A stretch of DNA of 35,193 nt from Desulfopila inferna. Its GTDB lineage: Bacteria; Desulfobacterota; Desulfobulbia; Desulfobulbales; Desulfocapsaceae. The notes beneath the pieces are model-generated. The model saw only the letters and a list, made by a program, of their open reading frames with translations, ran no database searches and was not told where the DNA came from. The position numbers and the translations under genes are program-made. Location: the NCBI RefSeq assembly GCF_016919005.1, contig NZ_JAFFQE010000013.1, positions 1-35,193 on the forward strand, in the 5' to 3' direction. Each line of letters begins with the position of its first letter. Within the stretch, counting starts at the first letter, position 1. Of this stretch, positions 16,794-25,916 are shown in pieces.

Positions 16794-17741
16794 CTAAATC
16801 ACCAATACCGGGTCCCGAGCGCATCGAATAATTGCCTGTACGTTCCGAAACGATCTGCTGGTGGGGTCAGTATCGCATCCGGTCACGATAAGGCGCTGCC
16901 CTTCTTTGGCCAGCTCAATCACCTGAGCCACCAGGTCACCTCTACGCACGCTGACCCCGCAGCCTAACGATCGTTTTTGACAATGTCGATGCATTTGCGC
17001 GATCAAACCAGCCGTGACTGGACGGTCCAAACCAGCCAGGCGATCGAGATCAAGTTCCGCCGCTTCATGCTCACCGACTATATCGGCGGCGGCATCCAAC
17101 ACCTCTTCATCCACCACGGCAACCATTTGAACCGTACCGCTGGGTCCAATGATCCGCAATGCCCATGCCGCTGCATTGGGGTTTTCCTGCACGTGCATAC
17201 TCAACGGCAATAATACCGGTTTCAGACTATTCGCCGGCACTTCGCGCGGTTCACGCACCACCAGCAAAGGCCGCGCCTGGGTCATGAGTTTATCCAGGGT
17301 CACGCCGATACTGTCGCTGCCCAATTCGGCAAAGTCCTCTGCATAAGGTGCCGGGACAATCATAAGGTCTGCTTTTAATGTCTCAGCGAGGGTTAAGATC
17401 TGTGCATACGCCGGTTCACTGCTGTGTATCCGAGCCACTCGCGTCGCATTCAGTCCTTGCTGAGCAAGGATCTCAATTTGCTGCGTCAGTAACTGCTCGC
17501 GCTCACTATCATCAGGCCCAACGTAGACGTAGCCGACGAGCAGCGCGCTATCGTGGCGAGAGGCAAGCTCAGCCGCCAAGCCCAACACCATGGCGCTCTG
17601 ATTTAACCCATCTAGCACAACCAGAATCTTCTGCAGCGGTGGCAGCACGGGCAAGTCTGCCCTATTGGCCGTCAGTGCCGCTTCGAAATCATGCATCGAT
17701 GCTTTTATCTCACTATCTTTGGGTTTAAAGCTATCAGTCAT
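16794..17741 (-). CDS. Tandem universal stress protein (UspA family)
   Basis: 315 aa with two Usp domains (~37-170 and ~175-315). Each shows the alternating strand/helix pattern ending in a buried strand: MTQARPLLVVREP in domain 1 and RCARDPVLVI in domain 2. The canonical ATP-binding G-x2-G-x9-G(S/T) motif is not evident in either half, which suggests a non-ATP-binding or UspE-like type. Start: ATG at 17741 with AGGAAAGGAGC 7 nt upstream; the longer frame to 17789 lacks a site. It lies 54 bp after the transporter on the same strand, a probable two-gene operon in which the Usp protein may modulate the transporter (inference). The gene looks richer in G+C than the surrounding repeats. Confidence 0.88.
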   Translation of the reverse strand: MTDSFKPKDSEIKASMHDFEAALTANRADLPVLPPLQKILVVLDGLNQSAMVLGLAAELASRHDSALLVGYVYVGPDDSEREQLLTQQIEILAQQGLNATRVARIHSSEPAYAQILTLAETLKADLMIVPAPYAEDFAELGSDSIGVTLDKLMTQARPLLVVREPREVPANSLKPVLLPLSMHVQENPNAAAWALRIIGPSGTVQMVAVVDEEVLDAAADIVGEHEAAELDLDRLAGLDRPVTAGLIAQMHRHCQKRSLGCGVSVRRGDLVAQVIELAKEGQRLIVTGCDTDPTSRSFRNVQAIIRCARDPVLVI

Positions 17742-17795
17742 TAGTTTTGCTCCTTTCCTGGCAGGCGGTCGAAAAATTATGTTTTCCAACAGCAG

Positions 17796-19196
17796 CTATA
17801 CTGGCAAGCGGGGAAATAAATCAAATGTAACAAAAACGAAAATATACACCAGCACCAGAATGATCTGCAGAATCGTTATGGTACCGCCGACTTTCAAATA
17901 CTCCGCCCAGCCAATTCGAATACCCCGCTCCTTTTCCAGGGCATGTAAGGCAATGACCGCCGCGATGGATCCTACCGGAGTCGGGTTACCGCCTAGATTG
18001 CACGCGGCGATCAACGTCCACCACAGCGGCTCTGGCACCATACCCTGGTCCACCATGGTGTTGACTACGGGTATCATTGTTGCCGCCACCGGAATGTTGT
18101 CGACGATACCAGCGGTGACGAACACGAAAGGAGTCAACATAGCAATGACGACCGGCATTTGGCCATTTGCTGTGTCATAAATGCCACCGGCCAACACAGT
18201 TAGCAAGCCAGTGTCCTGCACCGTCCCAATCAGCACAAACAATCCGACAAAAAATAGAATGATCGACCACTTCACCTTATTAATTGCTTCATCGGGTGGA
18301 AACCCGGAAAACAAAAGCGCCGCAATACCGCCACAGAATGCTATGTAATCCAGGCCAACACCCAGGGTCTTAGCCAGCGCAAAACCGATAATGGTGAGCC
18401 CGAGAATAATCGTGGCGCGGTAAAACAGTGAACGATCCTTTACCAGCGCCCATTCATCAAACTCGTCCACCTTAGCTGCTCGGGCAAGCAATTCCTCAGC
18501 ATCGCCAACAGCCAATGTCTTGCGGTAGTAGAACCGGATGATAAAAAAGGCCAACATGGCCGAGAGTGTGGCCAGCGGAGCAGAAACGATCAAAAAATGG
18601 ACGTAGGGAATTTGTGCGGAAGTTCCGATCATAAGCGTTGGAATACCGGAGGCGAAGGTCATCAACGCACCGGAGTTAGCGCCGATGGCTACCGCAATGA
18701 TGTAGGGCTTTGGGTCGTCATCAAGCGCTTTGGTGATAACCAGCACCAGTGAAACCATGATCAAAACCCCGGGGGCAATGGTCAGAAAAGTCACGAAGGC
18801 CACCGTTACAGCCATGATTGCCGGCAGTAATTTACGCGGATTGCCACGGGTCAATTTAACAATGCGTACGGCAAGGAAATGGAACAGGCCAGAATCAGAG
18901 GCGATGGCGACTACAATCGACGTGCCTACAATTACCCCAATCACCCCTAAATCGTGATGAATAAAGTCATGCACACGCAGGTAGGGGCGTTTGCCATCGT
19001 AAACCCCAAGCATTAACGCCAGTGCTACCGCCACCGCGGCCCCAAGCACTGCAGCCAGAGTTTTGTGCATGCGCTCCGTGGCTATGAGGAAAAATGTCAC
19101 GCCCAGTACTATACCAATCAGCACCATGGGCAAGACGGGTCCCACACCTTGAGCCGCGCTACTGGAAGCCGCCAGCGAAATCGTGGCAACATTCAC
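17796..19196 (-). CDS. Ion-transporter-superfamily membrane protein (NhaD/ArsB/SLC13-like)
   Basis: 466 aa, about 11-12 membrane helices. The ACNLGGNPTPVGSIAAVIAL motif near residue 405, and its pseudo-symmetric counterpart AIGANSGALMTFASGIPTLMIG near 170, are the re-entrant hairpin signatures of the IT superfamily (NhaD Na+/H+ antiporters, ArsB, dicarboxylate carriers). Ion specificity cannot be read; a cation/proton antiporter fits the coupling to a stress protein and the nearby SLC12-type carrier. Start: GTG at 19196 with AAGGAAA 7 nt upstream; an overlapping ATG is followed at once by a stop. First gene of the pair with UspA. Confidence 0.85.
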   Translation of the reverse strand: MNVATISLAASSSAAQGVGPVLPMVLIGIVLGVTFFLIATERMHKTLAAVLGAAVAVALALMLGVYDGKRPYLRVHDFIHHDLGVIGVIVGTSIVVAIASDSGLFHFLAVRIVKLTRGNPRKLLPAIMAVTVAFVTFLTIAPGVLIMVSLVLVITKALDDDPKPYIIAVAIGANSGALMTFASGIPTLMIGTSAQIPYVHFLIVSAPLATLSAMLAFFIIRFYYRKTLAVGDAEELLARAAKVDEFDEWALVKDRSLFYRATIILGLTIIGFALAKTLGVGLDYIAFCGGIAALLFSGFPPDEAINKVKWSIILFFVGLFVLIGTVQDTGLLTVLAGGIYDTANGQMPVVIAMLTPFVFVTAGIVDNIPVAATMIPVVNTMVDQGMVPEPLWWTLIAACNLGGNPTPVGSIAAVIALHALEKERGIRIGWAEYLKVGGTITILQIILVLVYIFVFVTFDLFPRLPV

Positions 19197-19819
19197 ATCA
19201 GGTTTCCTTGTCCGAGTTCATTGACATCGCAGGTCTCCTTAAGCACTTGCATGGGTCTGATTTGTTATCATGAGCACCTCTTCTACACTTAAAAAGATAA
19301 ACGCCTGGATGGTCTGGATCGGAACAAGCATGTATGGCTAGATCTTTCATTAGCCTGACCATCCTGGCGAAATCTGGTAAAGCTTATTATTTAACACTAC
19401 AAATCAGTAACATTTGTGTCAATACTTTTCCCTATCTACCTTAAATTCTTTGAAATATACCATATCGACAACCTCCGACAGGTATCAAGGTTTATCTGTA
19501 ATCGAAGATTCTGTTTTGATGGATTTTTATCCCAACAAAAACTTCTTCACCGAACAGGCGATCCTGAATCAAAATTGTAGTCCGTTCCAGGTTCGTATAC
19601 TCAGGAAGAACATCAGTTTTCCGGAAAATATCACATGATAATATTACCAAGAAACACTTTCAGCTCAAGATGAGGTGCAGTGGTGTAGGGATAAAGGCGG
19701 CTTTACCGAGTGTCCGTTTTATTTGAGACAAGGTCATTGAGGCGTGATGAGATTGCAAGGATATCCCAAGTGTCATATGGTTTTGTAAAATCATCTTATC
19801 AATCAACTGAGGAGCGAGC
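19197..19819. other. Divergent intergenic region with an inverted repeat
   Basis: 622 bp between the ion-transporter gene (-) and the SLC12-type gene (+), so it must contain both promoters. It holds the 16-nt inverted repeat at 19302-19369 and no A or B copy. No reliable gene; the possible short frames lack ribosome sites. Confidence 0.5.
19302..19369. repeat. Imperfect inverted repeat between divergent transporters
   Basis: CGCCTGGATGGTCTGG (19302-19317) and CCTGACCATCCTGGCG (19354-19369) pair at 14 of 16 positions around a 36-nt loop. It could be an operator pair or the remnant of an element; it is too far from the SLC12 start to be its ribosome-site structure. Confidence 0.6.
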
Positions 19820-22072
19820 ATGGACGTCAAAACCACCCCTGATACGGACAGAGAACCGGACGAGAATGTCAGTCGCCCCTCCGGCAGCGAGGATGTGGTT
19901 CAGGAGCAGATTGAGGAGAAACGGCTCAAGAAACCTAAACTTTTCGGCACTTTTGGAGGTGTTTTCACACCCACGCTTTTGACCATCCTGGGCGTAATCA
20001 TGTATCTACGTGAGGGGTGGGTCGTGGGCAATGCGGGCCTTCTGGGAGCGTGGAGCATCATCGTGCTCTCCTTCACCATAACCGCGTTCACCGGGCTTTC
20101 GCTCTCTTCCATAGTTACTAACATTCGCGTCGGCGCGGGCGGGGCCTTCTCAGTTATCTCTCAGTCGCTTGGGCTGGAAGTTGGCGGCAGCGTGGGCATT
20201 CCGCTGTATCTGGCACAGGCGCTGGCCGTATCCATGTACATCTTCGGCTTCCGCGCCGGCTGGCTGTGGGTCTTTCCCGACCACTCTCCTCTTGTGGTCG
20301 ACTTCACGGTTTTCGGCGTACTCTTCGCCATTGCCTTCATTTCCGCGTCGCTAGCTTTCCGTATCCAGTATCTCATCCTGGCAGTGATCGTAGCCTCGCT
20401 CTTCTCTGTGGCCTGGGCCGGGTTCACGGGGGGCATGAGCCATTCCGTGCAATGGTGGGGCGGCTTCGAGGGATCGCCGGAAAACGACTTCTCAGGCATC
20501 GGCTACTGGGCTGTTTTTGCTGTCTTCTTTCCCGCCTCCACGGGTATCATGGCCGGGGCCAACATGTCCGGCGAACTCAAGGACCCACGCAAATCCATCC
20601 CGGTTGGCACCATGTCCGCCATTGGACTGAGCCTGATCGTCTACCTAGTCCTGGCCTGGTGGCTTGCGGCCAGCGCCTCCACCGACGACCTGCTGCGCAA
20701 CTACACCGTGATGATCGACAGCGCCGCCTGGAGACCGGTGGTGGTGGCCGGTCTTCTGGGGGCGACCTTTTCCTCGGCGCTCTCTTCGCTTGTGGGTGCG
20801 CCGCGTATTCTTCAGGCCATAGCCGAACACAAGATCCTGCCCGGCTCGGGCTGGTTCAAGGAGAAAACCGAAGCGGGAGAGCCCAGGAACGCACTCCACA
20901 CAACGGCCCTTATCGTGGCCGGAGCGCTCATGATGCGCGACCTCAACGCCATCGCTCCGCTTCTAACCATGTTCTTTTTGATCACCTACGCCATGATCAA
21001 CATGGTGGTCGTGATCGAGCAGAAGCTGGGACTGGTCAGTTTCCGTCCGCTTTTCAACGTGCCGAGCCTTGTACCCATCATCGGCGGCGTGGGTTGCGTC
21101 GCGGCCATGTTCATCGTCAATCCTGTCTTTGCGGGAGTGGCCGTGGTAGTGGTAGTGATCCTGCATGCCTATCTTATACGCCGTCATCTCAAGGCGCCCT
21201 TCGGTGATGTACGCAGCGGGCTCTTCGTAGCCGTGGCCGAGTGGGCCGTGCGCCGCATGGCCGAACTGACCGGCCCAATGACCCGCACTTGGAAGGCCAA
21301 CCTGCTGGTGCCGGTGGAGGATTCGACCCAGGCTCGCGAACGTTTTGCGTTGTTACGCGATGTGGCCTATCCCAAAGGCTTCGTAAAACTTCTGGGGCTG
21401 ACCGGTGAGAAGGAGCGCTCGGATCTTTTGGAAAATCTGCCAGAACTGACTGGGGCATTGCAAGAAGAAGGTGTCTTCGCCACTTGGTCGCTTGTGGACG
21501 CGTCCTATTTCGGCGAGAACCTGGCAGCGGGCATGGAGACCTTGGCAGGTGGATTCTTCCGCCCCAATGTGCTGTGCCTGAAGATGCCTGAAAGTGAAAA
21601 GCGCACCGAGGAGGTTCGCGACCTGATCAGAAATGCGGCGCGTATTGACGTGGGAGTGATCCTCTACACCGAGATAATCGATCGAGGCGATTCGGTCATG
21701 GTCTGGATCGACGATCAGGGGCCGGATTGGGAGGCCTCAATGGACCTGGGCAACATGGACCTGGCCCTGCTTACGGCCATCAAGTTGCGCGACAACTGGG
21801 AAGCGCGCCTGACCCTGACCGCATGGGTGAACAACGACAGCGAAACGTCCAAGGCCCAGGCTTATCTCGAATCCCTGGCCGAACTGACCCGACTGCCCAA
21901 CGTTGACAAGGTGGTCATGGGTGAGTCCGAGGAGGATCTTCCCGAGACGGCCATTCACGTCCGTTCCTTTGACCCTGACTCGGACCTAAACGAACTGCGC
22001 GCCTGGGCAGACACTCTCGGCGCGCCGTGTATCTTCGCCATGGATTCGGGCCTCGAAAACGCACTGGCCTGA
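19820..22072 (+). CDS. SLC12/APC-superfamily cation-chloride cotransporter-like permease
   Basis: 750 aa. Hydrophilic N terminus (1-45), then an APC-type core of ~12 helices beginning KLFGTFGGVFTPTLLTILGVIMYLREGWVVG, which is very close in style to eukaryotic SLC12 carriers. A soluble C-terminal domain (~470-750) contains a strand/helix pattern resembling the Usp-like tail of SLC12 proteins. Expected role: electroneutral ion-coupled transport or amino-acid transport across the inner membrane; the ion set is not readable. Start: ATG with GAGGAG 6-8 nt upstream. The gene is distinctly GC-rich in third positions compared with flanking DNA, a sign of acquisition from another genome. It is divergent from the ion-transporter/UspA pair, together a possible osmo-ionic module. 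Confidence 0.88.
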   Translation: MDVKTTPDTDREPDENVSRPSGSEDVVQEQIEEKRLKKPKLFGTFGGVFTPTLLTILGVIMYLREGWVVGNAGLLGAWSIIVLSFTITAFTGLSLSSIVTNIRVGAGGAFSVISQSLGLEVGGSVGIPLYLAQALAVSMYIFGFRAGWLWVFPDHSPLVVDFTVFGVLFAIAFISASLAFRIQYLILAVIVASLFSVAWAGFTGGMSHSVQWWGGFEGSPENDFSGIGYWAVFAVFFPASTGIMAGANMSGELKDPRKSIPVGTMSAIGLSLIVYLVLAWWLAASASTDDLLRNYTVMIDSAAWRPVVVAGLLGATFSSALSSLVGAPRILQAIAEHKILPGSGWFKEKTEAGEPRNALHTTALIVAGALMMRDLNAIAPLLTMFFLITYAMINMVVVIEQKLGLVSFRPLFNVPSLVPIIGGVGCVAAMFIVNPVFAGVAVVVVVILHAYLIRRHLKAPFGDVRSGLFVAVAEWAVRRMAELTGPMTRTWKANLLVPVEDSTQARERFALLRDVAYPKGFVKLLGLTGEKERSDLLENLPELTGALQEEGVFATWSLVDASYFGENLAAGMETLAGGFFRPNVLCLKMPESEKRTEEVRDLIRNAARIDVGVILYTEIIDRGDSVMVWIDDQGPDWEASMDLGNMDLALLTAIKLRDNWEARLTLTAWVNNDSETSKAQAYLESLAELTRLPNVDKVVMGESEEDLPETAIHVRSFDPDSDLNELRAWADTLGAPCIFAMDSGLENALA

Positions 22073-22249
22073 TCAGGCAGAGATAGAATCTCCCTTAAAG
22101 ATAGGGGACAGCGGTTTATCTTCCTTGAGTAAATGTTTTTGTGGTGAAAATTATTTTTCTGGAAAAGAAAGGCCATGACTCATTCTTTATCAAGAGTTTA
22201 TTGGGATAGGTTACACGGAACCTATTCATTGCAATTGAATAGACTTGCG

Positions 22250-22410
22250 TTGGCAATGTTAACCATTTAAGAATACATAAAAATTTATATTATTCCTGTA
22301 TCTAAAAAATTGTGTTGTTCGAAAAGCCTAACACCAGAGCTGAGATCTGAGATTTGAGATAATCCATGAAGAGGTTATAGCAGCAAGTTGTAATCTCACC
22401 TGAGCCTTAA
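22250..22410 (+). repeat. Family B repeat, reference copy
   Basis: Starts TTGGCAATGTTAACCATTTAAG, continues to TTCCTGTATCTAAAAAATTG (~22293), then CCTAACACCAGAGCTGAGATC and CCATGAAGAGGTT. From 22295 the first 50 nt match the 27043 copy at 38 positions by hand count. It abuts repeat A12, suggesting that B and A are parts of one ~260-bp composite element. Confidence 0.75.
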
Positions 22411-22415
22411 ATTTA

Positions 22416-22508
22416 CATGATCTTTGGAAATCTTGAGTTGCCAGTTGCTCTATTTCTATACAACTCTCTGTGTTTCGCCGGTCCCACCCTGCCAGGAATA
22501 ATCTCAAA
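22416..22508 (+). repeat. Family A intergenic repeat, copy 12
   Basis: ATGATCTTTGGAAATC start; core at 22441-22459 matches 15 of 19; well-preserved end CGGTCCCACCCTGCCAGGAATAATC. Confidence 0.88.
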
Positions 22509-22772
22509 CCACTATGACATTTTCATCTTTTAAGATTAGCGCTAGCAAGGTTTGTTCCAAAAGAGAGCTGATTTTTGAATTTTAAAAGCCAAGAACCATT
22601 AATGGATTCGATTAGCTAAGATCCTCTGAACGAGTGACTAGAAGAGAACTTTTTGATTATAGAAAGAAAACAATTCACGGAATATCTTGAGCGTGCTTAC
22701 AAAACGATGTCCTATCACCTTTTATGTGCCGCAGTCAATAATTTATTCAGGTTTACCTTTGAAAATCATATT

Positions 22773-23624
22773 CTAATTGGCCTGCAGAGGTTTGTACCAT
22801 ACATTCATGCTTTCTATCTTTCCTGAAATATTGGTGTTGTTGATCAGGGTTCCGGCAAAAGAATATCCGGCACGCGAAAAGGTGATATTCATGCCGAAGG
22901 AGCGAGATCGTGCAATGGTGTATGCTATCTTGATACCCTCTGCGGCAATAGATTTTTCCAATGACTGCAGCATGAAGCCGGCCAGCTGCAGACCTCTGTG
23001 TTCAGTGTGGGTGGCAAAATCGGTCATTTCCGCATTCATTTCCTTTACATCCATATCCGCGGAGGCCAGGCCGACAAGTTGATTGTCTTTCCAGACTCCC
23101 ATATAACGGCAGTGATTATCCATGGTTTCTGCCAGAAAAGCAGGGTTGTCAATCGGAAAGGGATAGGTGGGAAAGACCTTTTTGTACAATTCAGCCATCT
23201 GGGTGGTGTCAGATTTGTAGGCCGCCCTGCAGGAATAGGAAGGTGGGGGGGGGCTGGGGAATCCGGTGCCGCTCTTCAGTGCCGCTTCATCAAGGACCTT
23301 CGTTGTGCGGCCCAGGTCAGAATCCGCTGCTCTGTCGGGATCTCTGTATTTTACCATCAATAGAACTTCAGAGCCTTTATTGTCCGCAGAGAAATATCCA
23401 GGAATAGCAGCCTCCGCGGTATAGCCGTGTTGAAAAAAAATTTCAGCAAATTTTGCCGGTACCTTGACAATAATCTTTGTGTAGTCTCGTTTTCTAGCTA
23501 ATGTGTCCAGATCAGAAAGGATACCGGGGCAATCGTCTGGCGACAGTTTTAAAACGAAAATTCGATTGTTAAAAGAACCGTGATGAATAGTTGAATTATG
23601 GAGTTTTTCGATGATGTCAGACAT
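22773..23624 (-). CDS. ablB: Beta-lysine N-acetyltransferase (AblB-like GNAT)
   Basis: 283 aa. The C-terminal GNAT domain (~130-283) has the acetyl-CoA-binding TEHRGLQLAGFMLQSLEKS region. The N-terminal part (SDIIEKLHNSTIHHGSFNNRIFVLKL) is characteristic of AblB, which acetylates beta-lysine at N-epsilon to make the osmolyte N-epsilon-acetyl-beta-lysine. The partner enzyme AblA (lysine 2,3-aminomutase) is absent from the window. It is last in a five-gene - strand cluster behind a polar amino-acid ABC importer, 60 bp after the permease. Odd: a run of nine C in the coding strand (plus-strand G run 23245-23253) encodes part of a Pro-rich linker (SPPPPS) and could slip. Start: ATG at 23624. Confidence 0.85.
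   Translation of the reverse strand: MSDIIEKLHNSTIHHGSFNNRIFVLKLSPDDCPGILSDLDTLARKRDYTKIIVKVPAKFAEIFFQHGYTAEAAIPGYFSADNKGSEVLLMVKYRDPDRAADSDLGRTTKVLDEAALKSGTGFPSPPPPSYSCRAAYKSDTTQMAELYKKVFPTYPFPIDNPAFLAETMDNHCRYMGVWKDNQLVGLASADMDVKEMNAEMTDFATHTEHRGLQLAGFMLQSLEKSIAAEGIKIAYTIARSRSFGMNITFSRAGYSFAGTLINNTNISGKIESMNVWYKPLQAN
23245..23253. repeat. Nine-base G/C homopolymer inside ablB
   Basis: Nine consecutive G on + (C on the coding strand) at the linker between the N-terminal region and the GNAT domain. A one-base change would truncate AblB before its catalytic domain. Confidence 0.8.
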
Positions 23625-23684
23625 GAAACAGGCTTTATAGAGGTTAAATAATGCAAATATGGGAAAAAGGACAAGTCAGACAGA

Positions 23685-24386
23685 CTATGAAAGCATGGAC
23701 CCAGGATTCAGGTGCCTCAAAAGCTTGTTTTCAATGCGCTTGAAGACGAAAATCAATCCGTACACCAAAGCAAGATAGAGAAGCGCTGCAGTGATGAAAA
23801 GTTCATAAAAGGCAAAAGACCGGGCGGCGATTACCCGGGCAACACCGGTTATATCCATGAGAGTTATAACCGACACCAGGGAAGAGGCCTGGAGAAGAAA
23901 TACCACTTCATTGGTATAGGCAGGCCAGGAAAGCCGCAACGCGGCCGGAAGAATAACCCGCCTGTACAGCAGGATACCGGACATGCCGCAGGCCCGTGCC
24001 GCTTCAACTTCACCATAGGCAACTCCTTCAATACCGCCCCTGAATATTTCACAGCTGTAGGCCGCGGTATTCAGTGTCAGTGCGAGGATCCCGCAGAACC
24101 AGGCTTCACGGAAAAGATGCCAAAGTCCCCATTGAGAGAGCAGTTCCTGAAACTGTCCGCTGCCGTAATAGATTAAAAAAATCTGCACCAGAAGAGGAGT
24201 GCCGCGGAAATAAAAATTGAATCCATAAACAGGCCAGCGGATCAGGGGATTCCGGGATACCCTGAGAACGGAAAGGGGGAGGGCGATTATAAAACCGAGA
24301 ATAACGCTGATGGTGGTGATTTCCAGTGTGACAATCATACCGCTCATGAGTTGCGGCAGGCTCTCGATGATGATATCGAAATCCAT
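23685..24386 (-). CDS. Polar amino-acid ABC transporter permease (HisM-type)
   Basis: 233 aa with ~5 membrane helices and the ABC-permease coupling loop EAARACGMSGILLYRRVILPAAL (~125-150), the EAA motif that contacts the ATPase. The N-terminal IESLPQLMSGMIVTLEITTISVILGF is typical of HisM/GlnP-type permeases. It starts ATG one base past the stop of the preceding permease, so translation is coupled. With the other permease it should form a heterodimeric inner-membrane channel. Confidence 0.92.
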   Translation of the reverse strand: MDFDIIIESLPQLMSGMIVTLEITTISVILGFIIALPLSVLRVSRNPLIRWPVYGFNFYFRGTPLLVQIFLIYYGSGQFQELLSQWGLWHLFREAWFCGILALTLNTAAYSCEIFRGGIEGVAYGEVEAARACGMSGILLYRRVILPAALRLSWPAYTNEVVFLLQASSLVSVITLMDITGVARVIAARSFAFYELFITAALLYLALVYGLIFVFKRIENKLLRHLNPGSMLS

Positions 24387-24387
24387 A

Positions 24388-25080
24388 TCAGGAAGCCTTC
24401 CTTACCCCGCGGTTGGCGCGTTTTTCCGCCCACTGCTGAAATCCCAGGGAGGCGATCGTTATAGTCAGGTAAATCAGGGATGCCGCGAAGTAGCAGGCAA
24501 AGGGTTTTCGGGTGCTCCGGGATGCAATGTCGGCAGTGCGCATCAGCTCCGGGAGCTGGATGACGGATATCAGGGCTGTTGCCTTGATCAGCACCATCCA
24601 GACATTTCCAAGGCCGGGAATGGCAAAGCGCCACATCTGCGGAAGAAGGATACGGCGGAAGGTCATGAAAGCGCTCATCCCATAAGCCTCGGCAGCCTCA
24701 ATCTGCCCTTTAGGAACGGCCAGAAAAGCGCCGCGGAAGACCTCTGTGGCGAAGGCGCCGTATATGAAGCCTATTGTCAGAGTACCGGCAATGAACGGGT
24801 TTAAATTGATATAGACCTCCATGCCGAAAAGACCCAGCAGGTCCTGGATAAATGTCGGTGCGCCGTAATAGACCAGAAGAATAAGAACCAGTTCCGGGAT
24901 TCCGCGGATTACAGTGGTATAGATGTTGGCGAATACCGTCAAAACTCTAAAGCTTGACTGTTTGCACAAGGCCCCCGCCAGGCCGAGCAGAATGGTAATA
25001 ATCATGGCGCCAATACCAATAAACAATGTCAGCTTGGCGCCTTTAAGCATCAGAATGCCGTATCCTTGTAAATCAAACAC
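24388..25080 (-). CDS. Polar amino-acid ABC transporter permease (HisQ-type)
   Basis: 230 aa with ~5 membrane helices. The EAA loop is EAAEAYGMSAFMTFRRILLPQMW (~133-155), and a conserved VIRGIPELVLILLVYYG segment is present. It pairs with the following permease. Start: GTG at 25080, 17 bp after the binding-protein stop; AGGA lies ~10 nt upstream. A second start is unlikely because the first helix begins within 15 residues. Confidence 0.92.
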   Translation of the reverse strand: MFDLQGYGILMLKGAKLTLFIGIGAMIITILLGLAGALCKQSSFRVLTVFANIYTTVIRGIPELVLILLVYYGAPTFIQDLLGLFGMEVYINLNPFIAGTLTIGFIYGAFATEVFRGAFLAVPKGQIEAAEAYGMSAFMTFRRILLPQMWRFAIPGLGNVWMVLIKATALISVIQLPELMRTADIASRSTRKPFACYFAASLIYLTITIASLGFQQWAEKRANRGVRKAS

Positions 25081-25097
25081 GCTGGAAAATCCTGTCC

Positions 25098-25877
25098 TTA
25101 ATCTCCGTAAACGTCAAAGTCAAAATACTTGTCGTTTATGGCCTTGTATGTGCCGTCGGCACGGATTTTATCTATTGCGTCGTTAAAGAGGGTTACCAGC
25201 TCCTTGTCTCCTTTTCGGATGGCGATGCCGATACCGTCGCCATACCACTCAGCGTCTGTAAAGCCTGGTCCGGTAAACTCATAATCTTTGCCGGCATCTG
25301 TATTCAAAAAACCTTCCTGCAGTACTACAGAATCGGCAATTACCAGATCGACCCTGCCGGAAACCAGATCCATATTGGCTTCATCCTGTGTGGCGTATGA
25401 TTTTATTGTTACACTGTCGCCGTAATTATCGCGGACAAAATTTTCATGAGTCGTGGCACGCTGAACACCTATTGTCTTTCCTTTGAGCCCTTCTTTGGAG
25501 ATGTCAAAGCCCGCACCTTTTTGGGCGACGAACTTTGCCGGGGTCATGTAATACTTATTCGTAAATGCCACCTTCTTCTTTCGTTCATCAGTGATTGCCA
25601 TGGAGGCAATGATGGCATCATATTTTTTGGCGAGCAGCCCGGGAATCATGCCGTCCCAGTCCTGGATAACAAAAGTACACGTAACATCGGCTGCTTTGCA
25701 GAGCGCCTTGGCGATGTCTACATCAAACCCCTGGAGTTCGCCGTTTTTGTCAATGAGGTTGAATGGCGGGTACGCTCCTTCCGTGCCGATGCGAACGGAT
25801 TTGATGTCTCCGGCAAAGGCCGTGCCAGAGGCCAGTACAACGCATACAATGAATGCCGCGAATACGCTTTTTTTCAT
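25098..25877 (-). CDS. Periplasmic binding protein for a basic or polar amino acid
   Basis: 259 aa. Signal peptide ~1-22 (MKKSVFAAFIVCVVLASGTAFA, cleaved before GDIKS). The mature protein is a type-II (SBP_bac_3) fold: VRIGTEGAYPPFNLIDKNGELQGFDVDIAKAL, then a hinge near KTIGVQRATTHE, with Arg in GVQRAT as the usual alpha-carboxylate contact. It is closest in style to lysine/arginine/ornithine and histidine binding proteins. In this operon, lysine or beta-lysine is a reasonable but unproven ligand. Start: ATG with AAAGGAGA 7 nt upstream. Confidence 0.92.
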   Translation of the reverse strand: MKKSVFAAFIVCVVLASGTAFAGDIKSVRIGTEGAYPPFNLIDKNGELQGFDVDIAKALCKAADVTCTFVIQDWDGMIPGLLAKKYDAIIASMAITDERKKKVAFTNKYYMTPAKFVAQKGAGFDISKEGLKGKTIGVQRATTHENFVRDNYGDSVTIKSYATQDEANMDLVSGRVDLVIADSVVLQEGFLNTDAGKDYEFTGPGFTDAEWYGDGIGIAIRKGDKELVTLFNDAIDKIRADGTYKAINDKYFDFDVYGD

Positions 25878-25916
25878 ATTAATCTCCTTTTGTTATGGCT
25901 CGACTGTCTATTCTTG

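Larger units (their letters stand above)
22073..22772. other. Intergenic region with adjacent B and A repeats
   Basis: 699 bp between converging genes. A full-length B copy runs directly into repeat A12. A palindrome CCTGATCAGG overlaps the SLC12 stop codon. No credible gene. Confidence 0.55.

Noticed and set aside
19414-19638. 74-codon + frame between divergent transporters
   Set aside because: No ribosome site, A/T-rich random-looking protein, lies in promoter DNA.
20266-21207. Long 313-codon frame overlapping the SLC12-type gene
   Set aside because: Shadow frame of a GC-rich gene; Arg/His/Gly-rich with no domain, while the main frame encodes a clear transporter.
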